64,000 nucleotides of DNA from JBEBVQ01 sp037190845 (GTDB taxonomy: Bacteria; Bacteroidota; Bacteroidia; Chitinophagales; Chitinophagaceae). Numbering within the stretch: position 1 is the stretch's first letter; every line of letters starts with the position of its first letter. Where the stretch lies: NCBI GenBank assembly GCA_037190845.1, contig JBBCJI010000016.1, forward strand, positions 1 to 64,000. The letters are read 5' to 3'. A model generated the notes under the pieces. It did no database searches, had not been told where the DNA came from, and worked only from the letters and a program-made list of their open reading frames with translations. Below are positions 34,180 to 43,273 of the stretch, one piece after another. The position numbers and the translations under genes are program-made.

Positions 34180-34818
34180 TTAGTCAATCAGGCCCGTCTC
34201 GATACTCTTCCTGACCAGCTCTGCCATGTTTTTTACGTCCATTTTCAGCAGAAGATTGGTACGGTAGTATTCGACAGTCCGTTGCCCAAGAAATAGCTGT
34301 TCCGCTATTTCCTGCAGTGTAAGCCCCTGAACGGTGAGTTTGAGTACTTCTTTTTCTTTTTGGGTAAAGGCGGGATTCAGGGATTCCCGGGATTTGATCC
34401 TTTTTGCGAAGTTCTCCATCTTATCCTTTAATTCTTTTTCGAGATAGATCCCGCCGTTATGTACCGTTTCGATCGCTTCAACAATTTTTTCTACGGTAGT
34501 GTTTTTCAGAAGATATCCGGATGCGCCTTCATGAATAAGGTTGTATATGTAAAACGAGCTGTCCAGGCTGGTGAGTGCGATAATCTTTATTCCGGGATGT
34601 TTCCGGAGAATCTTTGCAGCGAGTTTGTCCCCCATTTTGTTGGGCAGGTGAAGATCCAGCAGTAATACGTCAGGTTGGTTTTGTTGCAGGCTGTTCATAA
34701 ATAGAATGCCGTCTTCGTAAAGCCCGGTTATTTCGATCACAGGATAGGCTGAGAGTATTTGCTGCAGCCCTTTCAGTACCATGGAGTGGTCGTCTACAAT
34801 AGCTACTTTTATTTTCAT
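34180..34818 (-). CDS. LuxR/NarL-family response regulator (cassette 4)
   Basis: Response regulator of 212 residues. The receiver starts MKIKVAIVDDHSMVLKGLQQ with phospho-acceptor D55 in LLLDLHLPNKMGD. The LuxR helix-turn-helix near 150-212 contains FTQKEKEVLKLTVQGLTLQEI and GQRTVEYYRTNLLLKMDVK. It is the most divergent of the four regulators in the recognition-helix region. The kinase gene ends 37 bases upstream with no overlap. It converges on the cassette 3 FG-GAP gene but sits beside the secreted genes of the shortened unit at 36994. Whether it controls the left or the right neighbours cannot be told from sequence. Confidence 0.92.
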   Translation of the reverse strand: MKIKVAIVDDHSMVLKGLQQILSAYPVIEITGLYEDGILFMNSLQQNQPDVLLLDLHLPNKMGDKLAAKILRKHPGIKIIALTSLDSSFYIYNLIHEGASGYLLKNTTVEKIVEAIETVHNGGIYLEKELKDKMENFAKRIKSRESLNPAFTQKEKEVLKLTVQGLTLQEIAEQLFLGQRTVEYYRTNLLLKMDVKNMAELVRKSIETGLID

Positions 34819-34855
34819 GGTTATGTTGTTTTAGGGTCTGTTGATCATTACTTAT

Positions 34856-36772
34856 TCACTCTTTGTTTCTCAGGTCTATATCGACGAATATTGTAGTGCC
34901 CATACCTGCATTGGAAGCTATGGAGATAAAGCCGTTCAGTACTTTTACCCTTTCTTTTACGTTTTTAAGGCCCAGCCCGTCATAATTAATCGTAGTGTCG
35001 AATCCTTTGCCGTTGTCTTCTACAGACAGCATAAGGCGGTCTGTTTCAATGTCCATTCGGGCCTGTACAAATACCTGAGTGCCCCTGGAATGTTTTACCG
35101 CGTTCTGAACAAGCTCCTGGGCGATCCGGTATAAAGGCAGCGAAATCGTGTCGCTGAGTGTAGATATATCTCCCATAGTATGCAGCTCTATGGGGATGTT
35201 CCACGATTGCTCCAGTTGGTCGCAGTAAGCGCTGAGTGCAAACCAGAGATTTCGTTCTTCCAGTATGTCGGGCATCAGATTATGGGCTGTGTGCTGTACC
35301 TCATTACTTACCTGTACGAGCAGTTCCGACAAGTTAATGAGATCTTCCTTGTCTACCGATTCCCTGTCCTTTAGTGTCTGGATATTGAGCCTGGCGCTGG
35401 TAAGCAATCCGCCGACACCGTCATGCAGCTCCCTGGATATACGTTTCCTTTCACTTTCCTCCCCCATCATTTGTGCTTTTAGTTTTTCCAGCTCTTTTTC
35501 CTTTTTTTCGGTTTTTCTTCTATTACGGTATAGGATGAAAATAATGCTTGAGACCATGATTACAACCAGCACACCTGCTGCTGTCAGTAAGGCCATTCTT
35601 TCAATGTGCCTTTGCTGTTGTGCCATTTTCAGATTGTTCTGGGCAATCGTCTTGTCTTTTTGCGCGGCATTGTATTTATTTTCGATCTCATTGATCGCTT
35701 TTGTTCTTTCAACATTATACAGGCTGTCTTTCAACAGTTCACCTGTTTTTCTCTGCTCCAGAGATTCTTTATATCTGCCCGTAGCTTCATACACTCCGGC
35801 GAGGGTTTGGTGTGCTAAATGTTTGTTCAGGCTCAGTCGCGTAGTGTCGGCTATGTGTATGGCCTTCAGCAGTACCCGTTCTGCAGCGGCGTGCTGCTTT
35901 GTTCTGAAATATGCAATCCCCAGCCTATACAGGGGTATTATGGAGCCATAGTATATATTACTCTCGTTGTTCAGGTTGAGTGCCTGGTTATAATAAGGTA
36001 TTGCTTTGTGTGGGTCGCCGGATTCTAGTATCATATCACCGATGCTGCAGAGCAAGGTCTGTTCCCGGTCTACATATCCGTTCTGACGGGCTACTTTCAA
36101 TCCTTTTTCGAAGCAGTACAAGGCGCTGTCGGGTTGTTCCAGTACAGCATACATGTTACCCATGTTGATCAATGCCGGTACCTGTGCCAACGGTACGTTC
36201 CGTACGGCAGCAAGACTTTCCGCGGTGCCAGCAAGGCGAAGCGCTTTTTCATAGTGCCCCTGACTGCTGTTTACTCCGGAAAGATTACTGTATATTATTG
36301 CAATATTGTTGCTTCCCGGCTGGTGCTCCTGCAGATAATCCAGCGCTTTATAATAGTATGTGCTGGCGCTGTCCAAGTCCCCGCTGTTATAATAGCTTGC
36401 GCCCATGTTGATATATAAATTCGGTAGCGTGCTGATCTTGTACTGAGGCGTCTGGCAGTAAGGAAGCGCTTTCCGGTAGAGGGCAAAGCCTTCTTTTGTT
36501 TTTCCTTCATTGTTCAGGATAAGGCCCATAAAGGCATAACTCAGGCATTTCCCATCCTTAATATTGCTTTGTTCACTGATGAGTAATGCCCGTTGCAATA
36601 GTGAAAGAGCGCTGTCGGGGCTGTGGTGTAATATGGGAATTGCGTTGTCTATAAGGGACATAATCAGTGTGGTATCTCTTTGCTGTTTAAGAGATAAGCC
36701 GGGGCCTGCTGTTATGTCGTTATGTAAAAACAGAAAGACCGGCAGCAAAAGACAGGATATTTTTATGTCCAT
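34856..36772 (-). CDS. TPR-containing sensor histidine kinase (cassette 4)
   Basis: Sensor kinase of 638 residues. The N-terminus (MDIKISCLLLPVFLFL) is a signal peptide. TPR-type repeats fill about 60-350 (for example NMGASYYNSGDLDSASTYYY). A membrane helix lies near 391-413 (LLTAAGVLVVIMVSSIIFIL), followed by a charged linker (RNRRKTEKKEKELEKLKAQ) of coiled-coil type. HisKA_3 has the phospho-His near residue 446 in ISRELHDGVGGLL. The HATPase domain shows NAVKHS, EDNGKGFD and GLGLKNVKER. It is divergent from the SBBP-type gene at 36994. It is less similar to the other three kinases, in line with its regulator. Confidence 0.92.
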   Translation of the reverse strand: MDIKISCLLLPVFLFLHNDITAGPGLSLKQQRDTTLIMSLIDNAIPILHHSPDSALSLLQRALLISEQSNIKDGKCLSYAFMGLILNNEGKTKEGFALYRKALPYCQTPQYKISTLPNLYINMGASYYNSGDLDSASTYYYKALDYLQEHQPGSNNIAIIYSNLSGVNSSQGHYEKALRLAGTAESLAAVRNVPLAQVPALINMGNMYAVLEQPDSALYCFEKGLKVARQNGYVDREQTLLCSIGDMILESGDPHKAIPYYNQALNLNNESNIYYGSIIPLYRLGIAYFRTKQHAAAERVLLKAIHIADTTRLSLNKHLAHQTLAGVYEATGRYKESLEQRKTGELLKDSLYNVERTKAINEIENKYNAAQKDKTIAQNNLKMAQQQRHIERMALLTAAGVLVVIMVSSIIFILYRNRRKTEKKEKELEKLKAQMMGEESERKRISRELHDGVGGLLTSARLNIQTLKDRESVDKEDLINLSELLVQVSNEVQHTAHNLMPDILEERNLWFALSAYCDQLEQSWNIPIELHTMGDISTLSDTISLPLYRIAQELVQNAVKHSRGTQVFVQARMDIETDRLMLSVEDNGKGFDTTINYDGLGLKNVKERVKVLNGFISIASNAGMGTTIFVDIDLRNKE

Positions 36773-36783
36773 TGGGTTTATAT

Positions 36784-36797
36784 TAGGGTATTGCCCT
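36784..36797. promoter_or_regulatory. Candidate operator: TAGGG-N5-CCCT in divergent intergenic region 4
   Basis: tagggtattgccct shares its first nine bases with the palindrome at 15776. It lies only 12 bases upstream of the kinase start and about 197 bases from the secreted gene, so its position differs from the other three gaps. Autoregulation of the kinase/regulator pair is one reading. Confidence 0.35.
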
Positions 36798-36993
36798 GTA
36801 TAAAGCTACAAAATCCATCTTTGGATGCAGCAGGATTGCGCCTGCAAAATGCGTAAAGCGAAAATTGCTGTAATTTCCGAAAAGTATATTTCAGTATCTA
36901 AAGGTACGTTTGCATTGATATTTCTGGTCAGGGGCCGGGATAATGATTTTGATAGTCCTTGTTTGCAAATTCTTAACCTGTTAACAGCTGTTT

Positions 36994-39078
36994 ATGCTAA
37001 AAAGAATACTGTCTGTATTGTTGATTGTAATAAGTGCATCCTGTACTGTAAAGCTTGCTGCCCAGCAATTGGAATGGGGTGTCAGCTTTGGAGGCGCTTC
37101 AATGGACCTCGTGAATGATGTCGCGTCCGACAAGGCAGGAAATATGTACGCAGTCGGTAATTTTCTCTCTACGATAATAGACATCGATCCGGGCACAGGT
37201 ACGTTTGAGCTGCAGTCTCAGGGGGGAGCAGACATTTTTATTACCAAACTGGATGCTGCCGGTAATTTTGTCTGGGGGACTTCTGTTGGCGGGCTGAACC
37301 AGCAGCATGCTTATGGTATTGTTATTGATGATTCCAATTATCTCTACATTACCGGTCATTTTCAGGGTCTTGTAGATTTTGATCCCAGTCCATCCTCTGT
37401 TTTTTATATGACGCCTGTTTCCGCCGGCAGCACCAGTATGTTTTTGCTTAAGCTGGATAGCGCCGGTAGCTTTATCTGGGCAAAGGAGATGGGGGTGCTT
37501 AATGCCGGTGTTTTCGGTGGTGCCAGCGGGCGTTCAATTGCTATAGATCCTGATGGTAATTTGCTGATTACGGGTGAATTTACGGGTACGATTGATTTTG
37601 ATCCCGGTCCGCAGCGGGCAACCGTTACGTCCGGAAGTGGCATCCCCGAAATATTTGTAGCCAAATACAGCAGTAACGGCGCGTATATCTGGGTAGATTC
37701 TTTTGATGGAGGTAAAGGCGTCGGCAATATGGGTTATGCCGTGCAGTCGGATGCACTGGGAAATGTTTATGTTACCGGAAGCTTCCGCGATACAGTTGAT
37801 TTCGACCCCGGGGCCGGAACAAGAAAGTTGTTTTCCGCCAGTGAGGGTATTAAAGACATTTTTTTATGTAAGCTTGGCCCCGACGGATCGTTCCGCTGGG
37901 CTTTTGCCATGGGCAGTATTGAGGATGATTATGGAGAAGCGCTTGTGGTCGATGACAGTGCGAACGTATACATAACCGGCAGGTTTCAGTATACGGTTGA
38001 CTTTGACCCCGGCTCCGCCGGCACGGCTAACAGGACAGCATCAGGCACTGATATCTTCTTGTGTAAATACGACAGTGCAGGTTTATATAAATGGGCACAT
38101 CGCATAGGTAGTGCCGGAGTCGATATCGGGCAGTCTCTGGCAATAGACATCGGAGGTAATATATACCTCGGAGGCGCTTATTCCGGTACGGTTGATTTTG
38201 ATCCCGGCGGCAATACTGCCAGCTTAACGGTCGCAGGATCAGGCTATGAACTTTTTATTTCCAAATACGACAGGAATGGCGGACATATGTGGGTCACCGG
38301 CAGCGGATCGGGTAGCGGTCATGTAACTGCGCTTGAGATGGGACGCAATGGTGATTTATATGCAGGAGGAAATGTTACTGGCGCCGGTAATATTACTGTA
38401 GGTGTGGCATCTGTACCACTTGCAGGAGCAGGTAATACGGATGTCTTTCTGCTTCGCCTTGCCTGCGATCAAAAATCGGCTCCTGCTACATTGAATGCAG
38501 TTACCTGCGATGTTTATGCATACAACAATAATGTTTACGACAAATCCGGCTCTTACCGGCATCTGTTTCGCAATATGTATGGTTGTGACAGCGTAGTTAC
38601 ATTAGATCTTGAGGTCCGTGTAGTGGAGGCGCAGATAACGGTAAGCGAAGACACGCTTGCTACCATAGGCTCCTATGCCTCTTATCGCTGGTTGCTGAAT
38701 GGTGATACCATACCGGGCGCAGTACATCCCACGCACATTGCTGTGGAGAATGGCGATTATCAGGTAGTAGTCACTGATGCCGACGGGTGCAGTGATACGT
38801 CGAATGTCTATGCAGTGAATAATGTTTCTGTGCATGACTCCCGCAGTACATTTTCCCAGGTAAAAGTATACCCTAATCCGGCCCATGATGTTTTACATGT
38901 TGTATCTCCGGCCAGCGGGGGGCGGGTTGTACTTTACAATCTGGCTGGTAAGCAGGTTGTCCGTTCGCCGCTTCCGGCATCTGTCAATCTTAAGGGCCTG
39001 GCTCACGGAATGTATTTACTCATGGTATATAATCAGGAAGATCATCTTATACATACTACTAAGGTAGTGAAGCAGTAA
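36994..39078 (+). CDS. SBBP-type beta-propeller secreted protein, T9SS type A
   Basis: Secreted protein of 694 residues; the signal peptide is MLKRILSVLLIVISASCTVK to LAAQ. Residues 25-500 hold six or seven repeats of about 65 residues combining (V/I)DFDPG, DIF(L/I).K.D..G.(F/Y).WA and G.(V/I)Y(I/V)TG.F, typical of the SBBP (beta-propeller) repeat. A region containing TCDVYAYNNNVYDKSGSY and an Ig/PKD-like segment with YRWLLNGDTIPGA follow. The type A sorting domain begins VYPNPAHDVLHV. It follows the fourth kinase in divergent orientation, so it sits in cassette position 1. The type B and FG-GAP genes expected next are missing. Confidence 0.86.
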   Translation: MLKRILSVLLIVISASCTVKLAAQQLEWGVSFGGASMDLVNDVASDKAGNMYAVGNFLSTIIDIDPGTGTFELQSQGGADIFITKLDAAGNFVWGTSVGGLNQQHAYGIVIDDSNYLYITGHFQGLVDFDPSPSSVFYMTPVSAGSTSMFLLKLDSAGSFIWAKEMGVLNAGVFGGASGRSIAIDPDGNLLITGEFTGTIDFDPGPQRATVTSGSGIPEIFVAKYSSNGAYIWVDSFDGGKGVGNMGYAVQSDALGNVYVTGSFRDTVDFDPGAGTRKLFSASEGIKDIFLCKLGPDGSFRWAFAMGSIEDDYGEALVVDDSANVYITGRFQYTVDFDPGSAGTANRTASGTDIFLCKYDSAGLYKWAHRIGSAGVDIGQSLAIDIGGNIYLGGAYSGTVDFDPGGNTASLTVAGSGYELFISKYDRNGGHMWVTGSGSGSGHVTALEMGRNGDLYAGGNVTGAGNITVGVASVPLAGAGNTDVFLLRLACDQKSAPATLNAVTCDVYAYNNNVYDKSGSYRHLFRNMYGCDSVVTLDLEVRVVEAQITVSEDTLATIGSYASYRWLLNGDTIPGAVHPTHIAVENGDYQVVVTDADGCSDTSNVYAVNNVSVHDSRSTFSQVKVYPNPAHDVLHVVSPASGGRVVLYNLAGKQVVRSPLPASVNLKGLAHGMYLLMVYNQEDHLIHTTKVVKQ

Positions 39079-39148
39079 GCGTTCCTGTTTTCCTGACTCC
39101 TGTGCAGGTAGGCATTAATTATATTTTTTCAAATTAAAATTTATTTAT

Positions 39149-42100
39149 ATGAGAATAAAGCTATATGGTAATATGTCAGCGTTCATCTTTACATTGCTGT
39201 GCCGACCGGGGCGCTGTGTTTTAATGGCCGGTTTTTTAATGATCGTGTGCAGTTCTTTGCATGCCCAGATAACGGATAATCTCAATACGCCGGGTGCAGG
39301 AACCTGGACAGTACCTGCAGGTGTAACTGAGATCGTTGTGGAAGCATGGGGCGGCGGCGGTTGTGGCGGAAATACCACGGCTCAGGGAGGTAAAGGTGGC
39401 GGTGGCGGTGGAGCTTATTCCAGGAGTAGACTGCCGGTAACGCCAGGCCAGTCCATACCGTATGTAGTAGGTTCTGGTTGTGTAAATCTTAATCTGCAAT
39501 GGGACCCTAATCCGGACGGAGAGGATTCCTGGTTTTTAAATACTGGAACATTATTGGCTAAAGGAGGCCTGTCTGTGACAACCTCCGCTAATTTTGGACA
39601 GCCAGGTGGAAACGCTGCTGAAGGTGCAGGTAATGAAGTAAAGTTTTCCGGCGGCGGCGGTGCTAACAGGGGGCTTACTGGAACGAACCGGGATGGCGGC
39701 GGCGGCGGTTCTGCTGCAGGCTCTGCGGCTGCAGGTGTGGGTGCCGTAAATTATGTAGGCGCAGTGGCTCCTGCAGGAGGCGGAAATGGAGGCAGCAGTA
39801 AACCGGGTACGCATGCAGGAACAGATCCCGGAGAACCTGGCGGATTTCCCGGCGGTGGCGGTGGCGGCGGTTTTACCCAGTTCACTTCTCCGACCAATGT
39901 GCTTGGAGGTAATGGAGGTAATGGGCTTATACGCATCACTTATACAGCCGCAGCGCCTGCTGAGATAGACTTGGTTTCCATTACTCCGGCTTCTCTCTGT
40001 CCGGGTATTGCTTCTTCGCCGGTAGTGACATTCACACCTTCCGGATTTTCGGGGGCACAGACTTTTACCGTGGAGCTGAGTAATGCCTCCGGGTCGTTTA
40101 CAAGTCCCGTTGTGATCGGATCGGGTAGCAGTTCTCCCCTGGCTGCTGCCATACCCGGAGGTGCGCTCGCTGCCGGAGGTAACTACAGGGTGCGTGTCAT
40201 CAATGGCTCAGTAACAAGTAATGATCTGGCCATTAGTTTGCTTGCTCCTCCTGCGATTACCGTAGGTGCCAATCCATCGGTGTGTATGGGTGCTACGGGT
40301 GCGTCCCTGTCATACAGTGGCGCGACAGGTAGCCCGAACGAGTACAGCATTTCGTGGAGTACTGCTGCGATTACTGCCGGTTTTGTAAATGTGACAAATG
40401 CCACGCTTTCCTCCAGCCCGGTCAGCATCGCAGTCCCCGGCGCTGCTGCGCCGGCTGCCTATACGGCTACACTGACGGTACGCAACAGTACGACTGGATG
40501 CGTGAGCAACAGCTATAATATCAGTGTGACGGTGAATCCCCTGCCGACAATTACTTTGGGAAACAACAATCCATCGTTGTGTGTCGGGTTGCCAAGTATC
40601 GCTTTATCCTACAGCGCTACGACCGGCAGTCCGAATCAGTACAGTATTGCATGGAATACTGCTGCAATTACCGCCGGTTTTGCGAATTTGACAGATGAAT
40701 TTCTCTGGGGCAGCCCACTCTCTATTGCCGTTCCCGGTAGTGCTGCACCGAATACCTATACGGGTACAATGACCGTGCGTAACAGTACGACGGGTTGTGT
40801 GAGTAATAACTACAATCTGAATGTTGCTGTAAATGGTATACCGGCAATCACCCCGGGTACGAATCCGATAGTGTGTGCCGGTACGACCAGCGCATCTCTG
40901 CCGTATAGTAATCCGGTCAGCAGTCCGGACCGGTATGATATTGCCTGGGGTGGGGTTGCGACTGCTGCAGGATTTACGAATGTGTCGGGAGCAACACTTC
41001 CTTCCAGTCCGATCAGCATTACTGTTCCCGCCGGGGCGGCGGCGAATACCTATACGGGTATACTGATCGTACGCAACAGCACGACAGGATGTTTTAGCGG
41101 TAATTATAACATCAGCGTGACGGTAAATGCCCTTCCCGGGATCACCGTAGGTACGAACCCAACAGTGTGTGCGGGTGTTACAACAGCGTCGTTGCCATAC
41201 AGCGGCGCGACCGGCAGCCCGAACCAGTATAACATTGCATGGAGCACGGCTGCAACCACTGCCGGGTTTACGAATGTGACGAATGCCACGCTTCCCTCCG
41301 GCGCGGTCAGTATTGCTGTTCCCGGCGCTGCTGCACCGGCTACCTATACCGGTACATTGGTGGTACGCAGCATGACGGGTTGTGTGAGTGGCAACTATAA
41401 CATCAGCGTGACGGTAAATGCCCTTCCCGGGATCACCGCAGGCACAAATCCATCCGTATGTGCGGGTGTTACGGGCGCACTGCTTCCGTATAGCAGCACG
41501 ACCGGCAGTCCGAACCAGTATAGCATTGCATGGAGCACGGCTGCGACCACTGCCGGATTTACCAATGTGACCAATGTGACGCTTCCCGCCAGTCCGGTCA
41601 GCATCACCGGTCCCGGCGCTGCTGCACCGGCGGTATATACAGGTGCGCTGACGGTACGTAATGGTAGTACGGGCTGCGTCAGCAGCCCTGCTAACATCAG
41701 TGTGACGTTGCTGAGCCGTCCGGTAGCGACGATCGCAACAACAGGCCCTGTATCAATATGCACAGGCGATGATACTTTGCTTACGGCAAACAGCGGTTCG
41801 GGATATAGCTATGAATGGAAAAATGACCAGGGGGCGGTGGGTAGTGGTATCGGTTATACCGCGAATGCCACAGGTAATTATTATGTAGTGGTCACAGGTA
41901 GTAACAATTGTAAAGACAGTTCTGCCACAGTGCCGGTAACGGTTCATTCTGTACCACAGATAAGCATTACACCCGGCGATACGTCCTTCTGTGCAGGCGG
42001 AATAGTAACGCTGAATGCCATATCTCCTGATACAGGCCTTAGCTATCTCTGGAAGAAAGAAGGGATACCTTTATCTGCTACGGCTGATTTTATAGAAATA

Positions 42101-42649
42101 TCAGAAACCGGTTCGTACTATGTGGTGGCAGGCCAGGCAGGAACTGCCGGGTGTACTGATAGCTCGGATACCGTACATGTTGTGGTTTATCCTTTGCCCT
42201 CTGTATCTATTAACCGGAATGGGGATACGCTGCATACCGATGACGGATATATTTCATACCAGTGGCTTACGGGTGGCCAGCCTGTGCCCGGCGCTACAAA
42301 TGCCGTATTCAGCCCGCTTAGCGATGGAGCGTATTCAGTTGAGGTAACGGATACGAATGGTTGCATGAATGTTTCTTCGGTCGAAACGGTAGTCGTTGGT
42401 GTGGCTGGTGTGACAAGACAATCCGTACGTATTTATCCCAATCCTGTGGAGCGATTGTTATACATTGAGTCCGCAGATTTTGTCCGTGTCGGAATATATA
42501 ATATGGAAGGCAGGTTACTAAGCCGTTATGAAGGAATGAACCTGGCGGTCGATGTAAGCGGATTGCCGGAAGGTATTTATATTATCTCACTCGTGGATAA
42601 GACTGGCTCTTTTATCAGGAAGGAGTCATTTATCCGGCACGGCAGATAA
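39149..42649 (+). CDS. Glycine-rich N-terminal, Ig-repeat secreted protein, T9SS type A
   Basis: Secreted protein of 1166 residues with an N-terminal signal ending near SSLHAQ (residue 41). A glycine-rich domain follows at about 45-270, with WTVPAGVTEIVVEAWGGGG and clusters GGKGGGGGGAYS and GGFPGGGGGGGFTQF. Five Ig-like repeats of 97-100 residues fill about 370-861, sharing T.G.NP.VC.G, SP(N/D).Y.I.W and Y(T/S)(G/A)(T/I)L.VR(N/S). Two further Ig/PKD-like domains and a type A sorting domain (IYPNPVERLLYI onward) complete it. The gene lies 70 bases after the SBBP-type gene. Probably a long surface adhesin or stalk; no enzyme motif is visible. Confidence 0.85.
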   Translation: MRIKLYGNMSAFIFTLLCRPGRCVLMAGFLMIVCSSLHAQITDNLNTPGAGTWTVPAGVTEIVVEAWGGGGCGGNTTAQGGKGGGGGGAYSRSRLPVTPGQSIPYVVGSGCVNLNLQWDPNPDGEDSWFLNTGTLLAKGGLSVTTSANFGQPGGNAAEGAGNEVKFSGGGGANRGLTGTNRDGGGGGSAAGSAAAGVGAVNYVGAVAPAGGGNGGSSKPGTHAGTDPGEPGGFPGGGGGGGFTQFTSPTNVLGGNGGNGLIRITYTAAAPAEIDLVSITPASLCPGIASSPVVTFTPSGFSGAQTFTVELSNASGSFTSPVVIGSGSSSPLAAAIPGGALAAGGNYRVRVINGSVTSNDLAISLLAPPAITVGANPSVCMGATGASLSYSGATGSPNEYSISWSTAAITAGFVNVTNATLSSSPVSIAVPGAAAPAAYTATLTVRNSTTGCVSNSYNISVTVNPLPTITLGNNNPSLCVGLPSIALSYSATTGSPNQYSIAWNTAAITAGFANLTDEFLWGSPLSIAVPGSAAPNTYTGTMTVRNSTTGCVSNNYNLNVAVNGIPAITPGTNPIVCAGTTSASLPYSNPVSSPDRYDIAWGGVATAAGFTNVSGATLPSSPISITVPAGAAANTYTGILIVRNSTTGCFSGNYNISVTVNALPGITVGTNPTVCAGVTTASLPYSGATGSPNQYNIAWSTAATTAGFTNVTNATLPSGAVSIAVPGAAAPATYTGTLVVRSMTGCVSGNYNISVTVNALPGITAGTNPSVCAGVTGALLPYSSTTGSPNQYSIAWSTAATTAGFTNVTNVTLPASPVSITGPGAAAPAVYTGALTVRNGSTGCVSSPANISVTLLSRPVATIATTGPVSICTGDDTLLTANSGSGYSYEWKNDQGAVGSGIGYTANATGNYYVVVTGSNNCKDSSATVPVTVHSVPQISITPGDTSFCAGGIVTLNAISPDTGLSYLWKKEGIPLSATADFIEISETGSYYVVAGQAGTAGCTDSSDTVHVVVYPLPSVSINRNGDTLHTDDGYISYQWLTGGQPVPGATNAVFSPLSDGAYSVEVTDTNGCMNVSSVETVVVGVAGVTRQSVRIYPNPVERLLYIESADFVRVGIYNMEGRLLSRYEGMNLAVDVSGLPEGIYIISLVDKTGSFIRKESFIRHGR
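40256..41731 (+). repeat. Five tandem ~294 bp coding repeats (Ig-like domains)
   Basis: Units begin near 40256, 40550, 40847, 41141 and 41432 and end near 41731, so lengths are 294, 297, 294, 291 and 300. Copies 4 and 5 are the most alike. Each encodes one Ig-like domain, and the array is in frame. Confidence 0.9.
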
Positions 42650-42674
42650 GAAGTCTGTACAACTGAGCATAGCT

Positions 42675-42713
42675 AAAGAGGATGTCTTCTTAAACGCAGG
42701 AGACATCCTCTTT
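42675..42713 (+). terminator. Rho-independent-type terminator after the glycine-rich gene
   Basis: The arms aaagaggatgtct (42675-42687) and agacatcctcttt (42701-42713) form a 13-bp perfect stem with a 13-base loop, then a short T-rich stretch. It closes the secreted-gene block. Confidence 0.8.
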
Positions 42714-43273
42714 ATTCTTCTGTTCCATAATCTGAGTTCTGCCCGTTTCGTGTACGGGAAAATAGGATTGCTCTTCTTTGAATCATATGTAAACAGGCAT
42801 AGGGTGCTTATCCCGAACTCAGGTTCATAGTATTCAGCAGGACAATGCGTCCTGTGTATATTGCCTCATGAAAACCGGATCCTGCATATTCCCGTGTAAA
42901 GTATAATTGTCAGATAAAACACATTTTCTGCATTATCTTTTCAATAAGTCATATTTATTTTATTTCTTTATTTTCTGCTGAAATTCATTTATTAATCATT
43001 GTTTTAAATTTATTTTTTTCATTACCCTAACCTTTTTATAAAAACCTGCGTCTTTCATGGTGAGCGGTTAACACTATGTTAATCATCAAAAAAATTCAAC
43101 TGTTTATTTGGTATCATTGTTTTTTTTAACTTTTTTGCAACATCACATTCAGGCTAAGCATCTGTAATAACTAACTCAAATCATTCTTCTATACGAGCAT
43201 ACCTCTACTTTACTATTGTCCGTTGTTTGTTTCATGACGTGATAAATATGTTTATTAATAAAGGTAGCAGTGT
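42714..43273. other. Intergenic region upstream of the ECF sigma gene
   Basis: This gap holds no convincing ORF or RNA gene. The right half (about 42900-43270) is strongly AT-rich with long T runs and probably carries the sigma-gene promoter, but I could not fix a -7/-33 pair. A stray agggtgcttatccc at 42801-42814 resembles the cassette operator candidates. Confidence 0.5.

Noticed and set aside
40256..41731. Minus-strand frames across the second Ig array
   Set aside because: Same periodicity as the plus-strand domains; no independent support.
42714..43273. Possible RNA gene or riboswitch in the gap before the sigma gene
   Set aside because: AT-rich with T runs, and no stable compound stem or tRNA-like pattern beyond the terminator at 42675.
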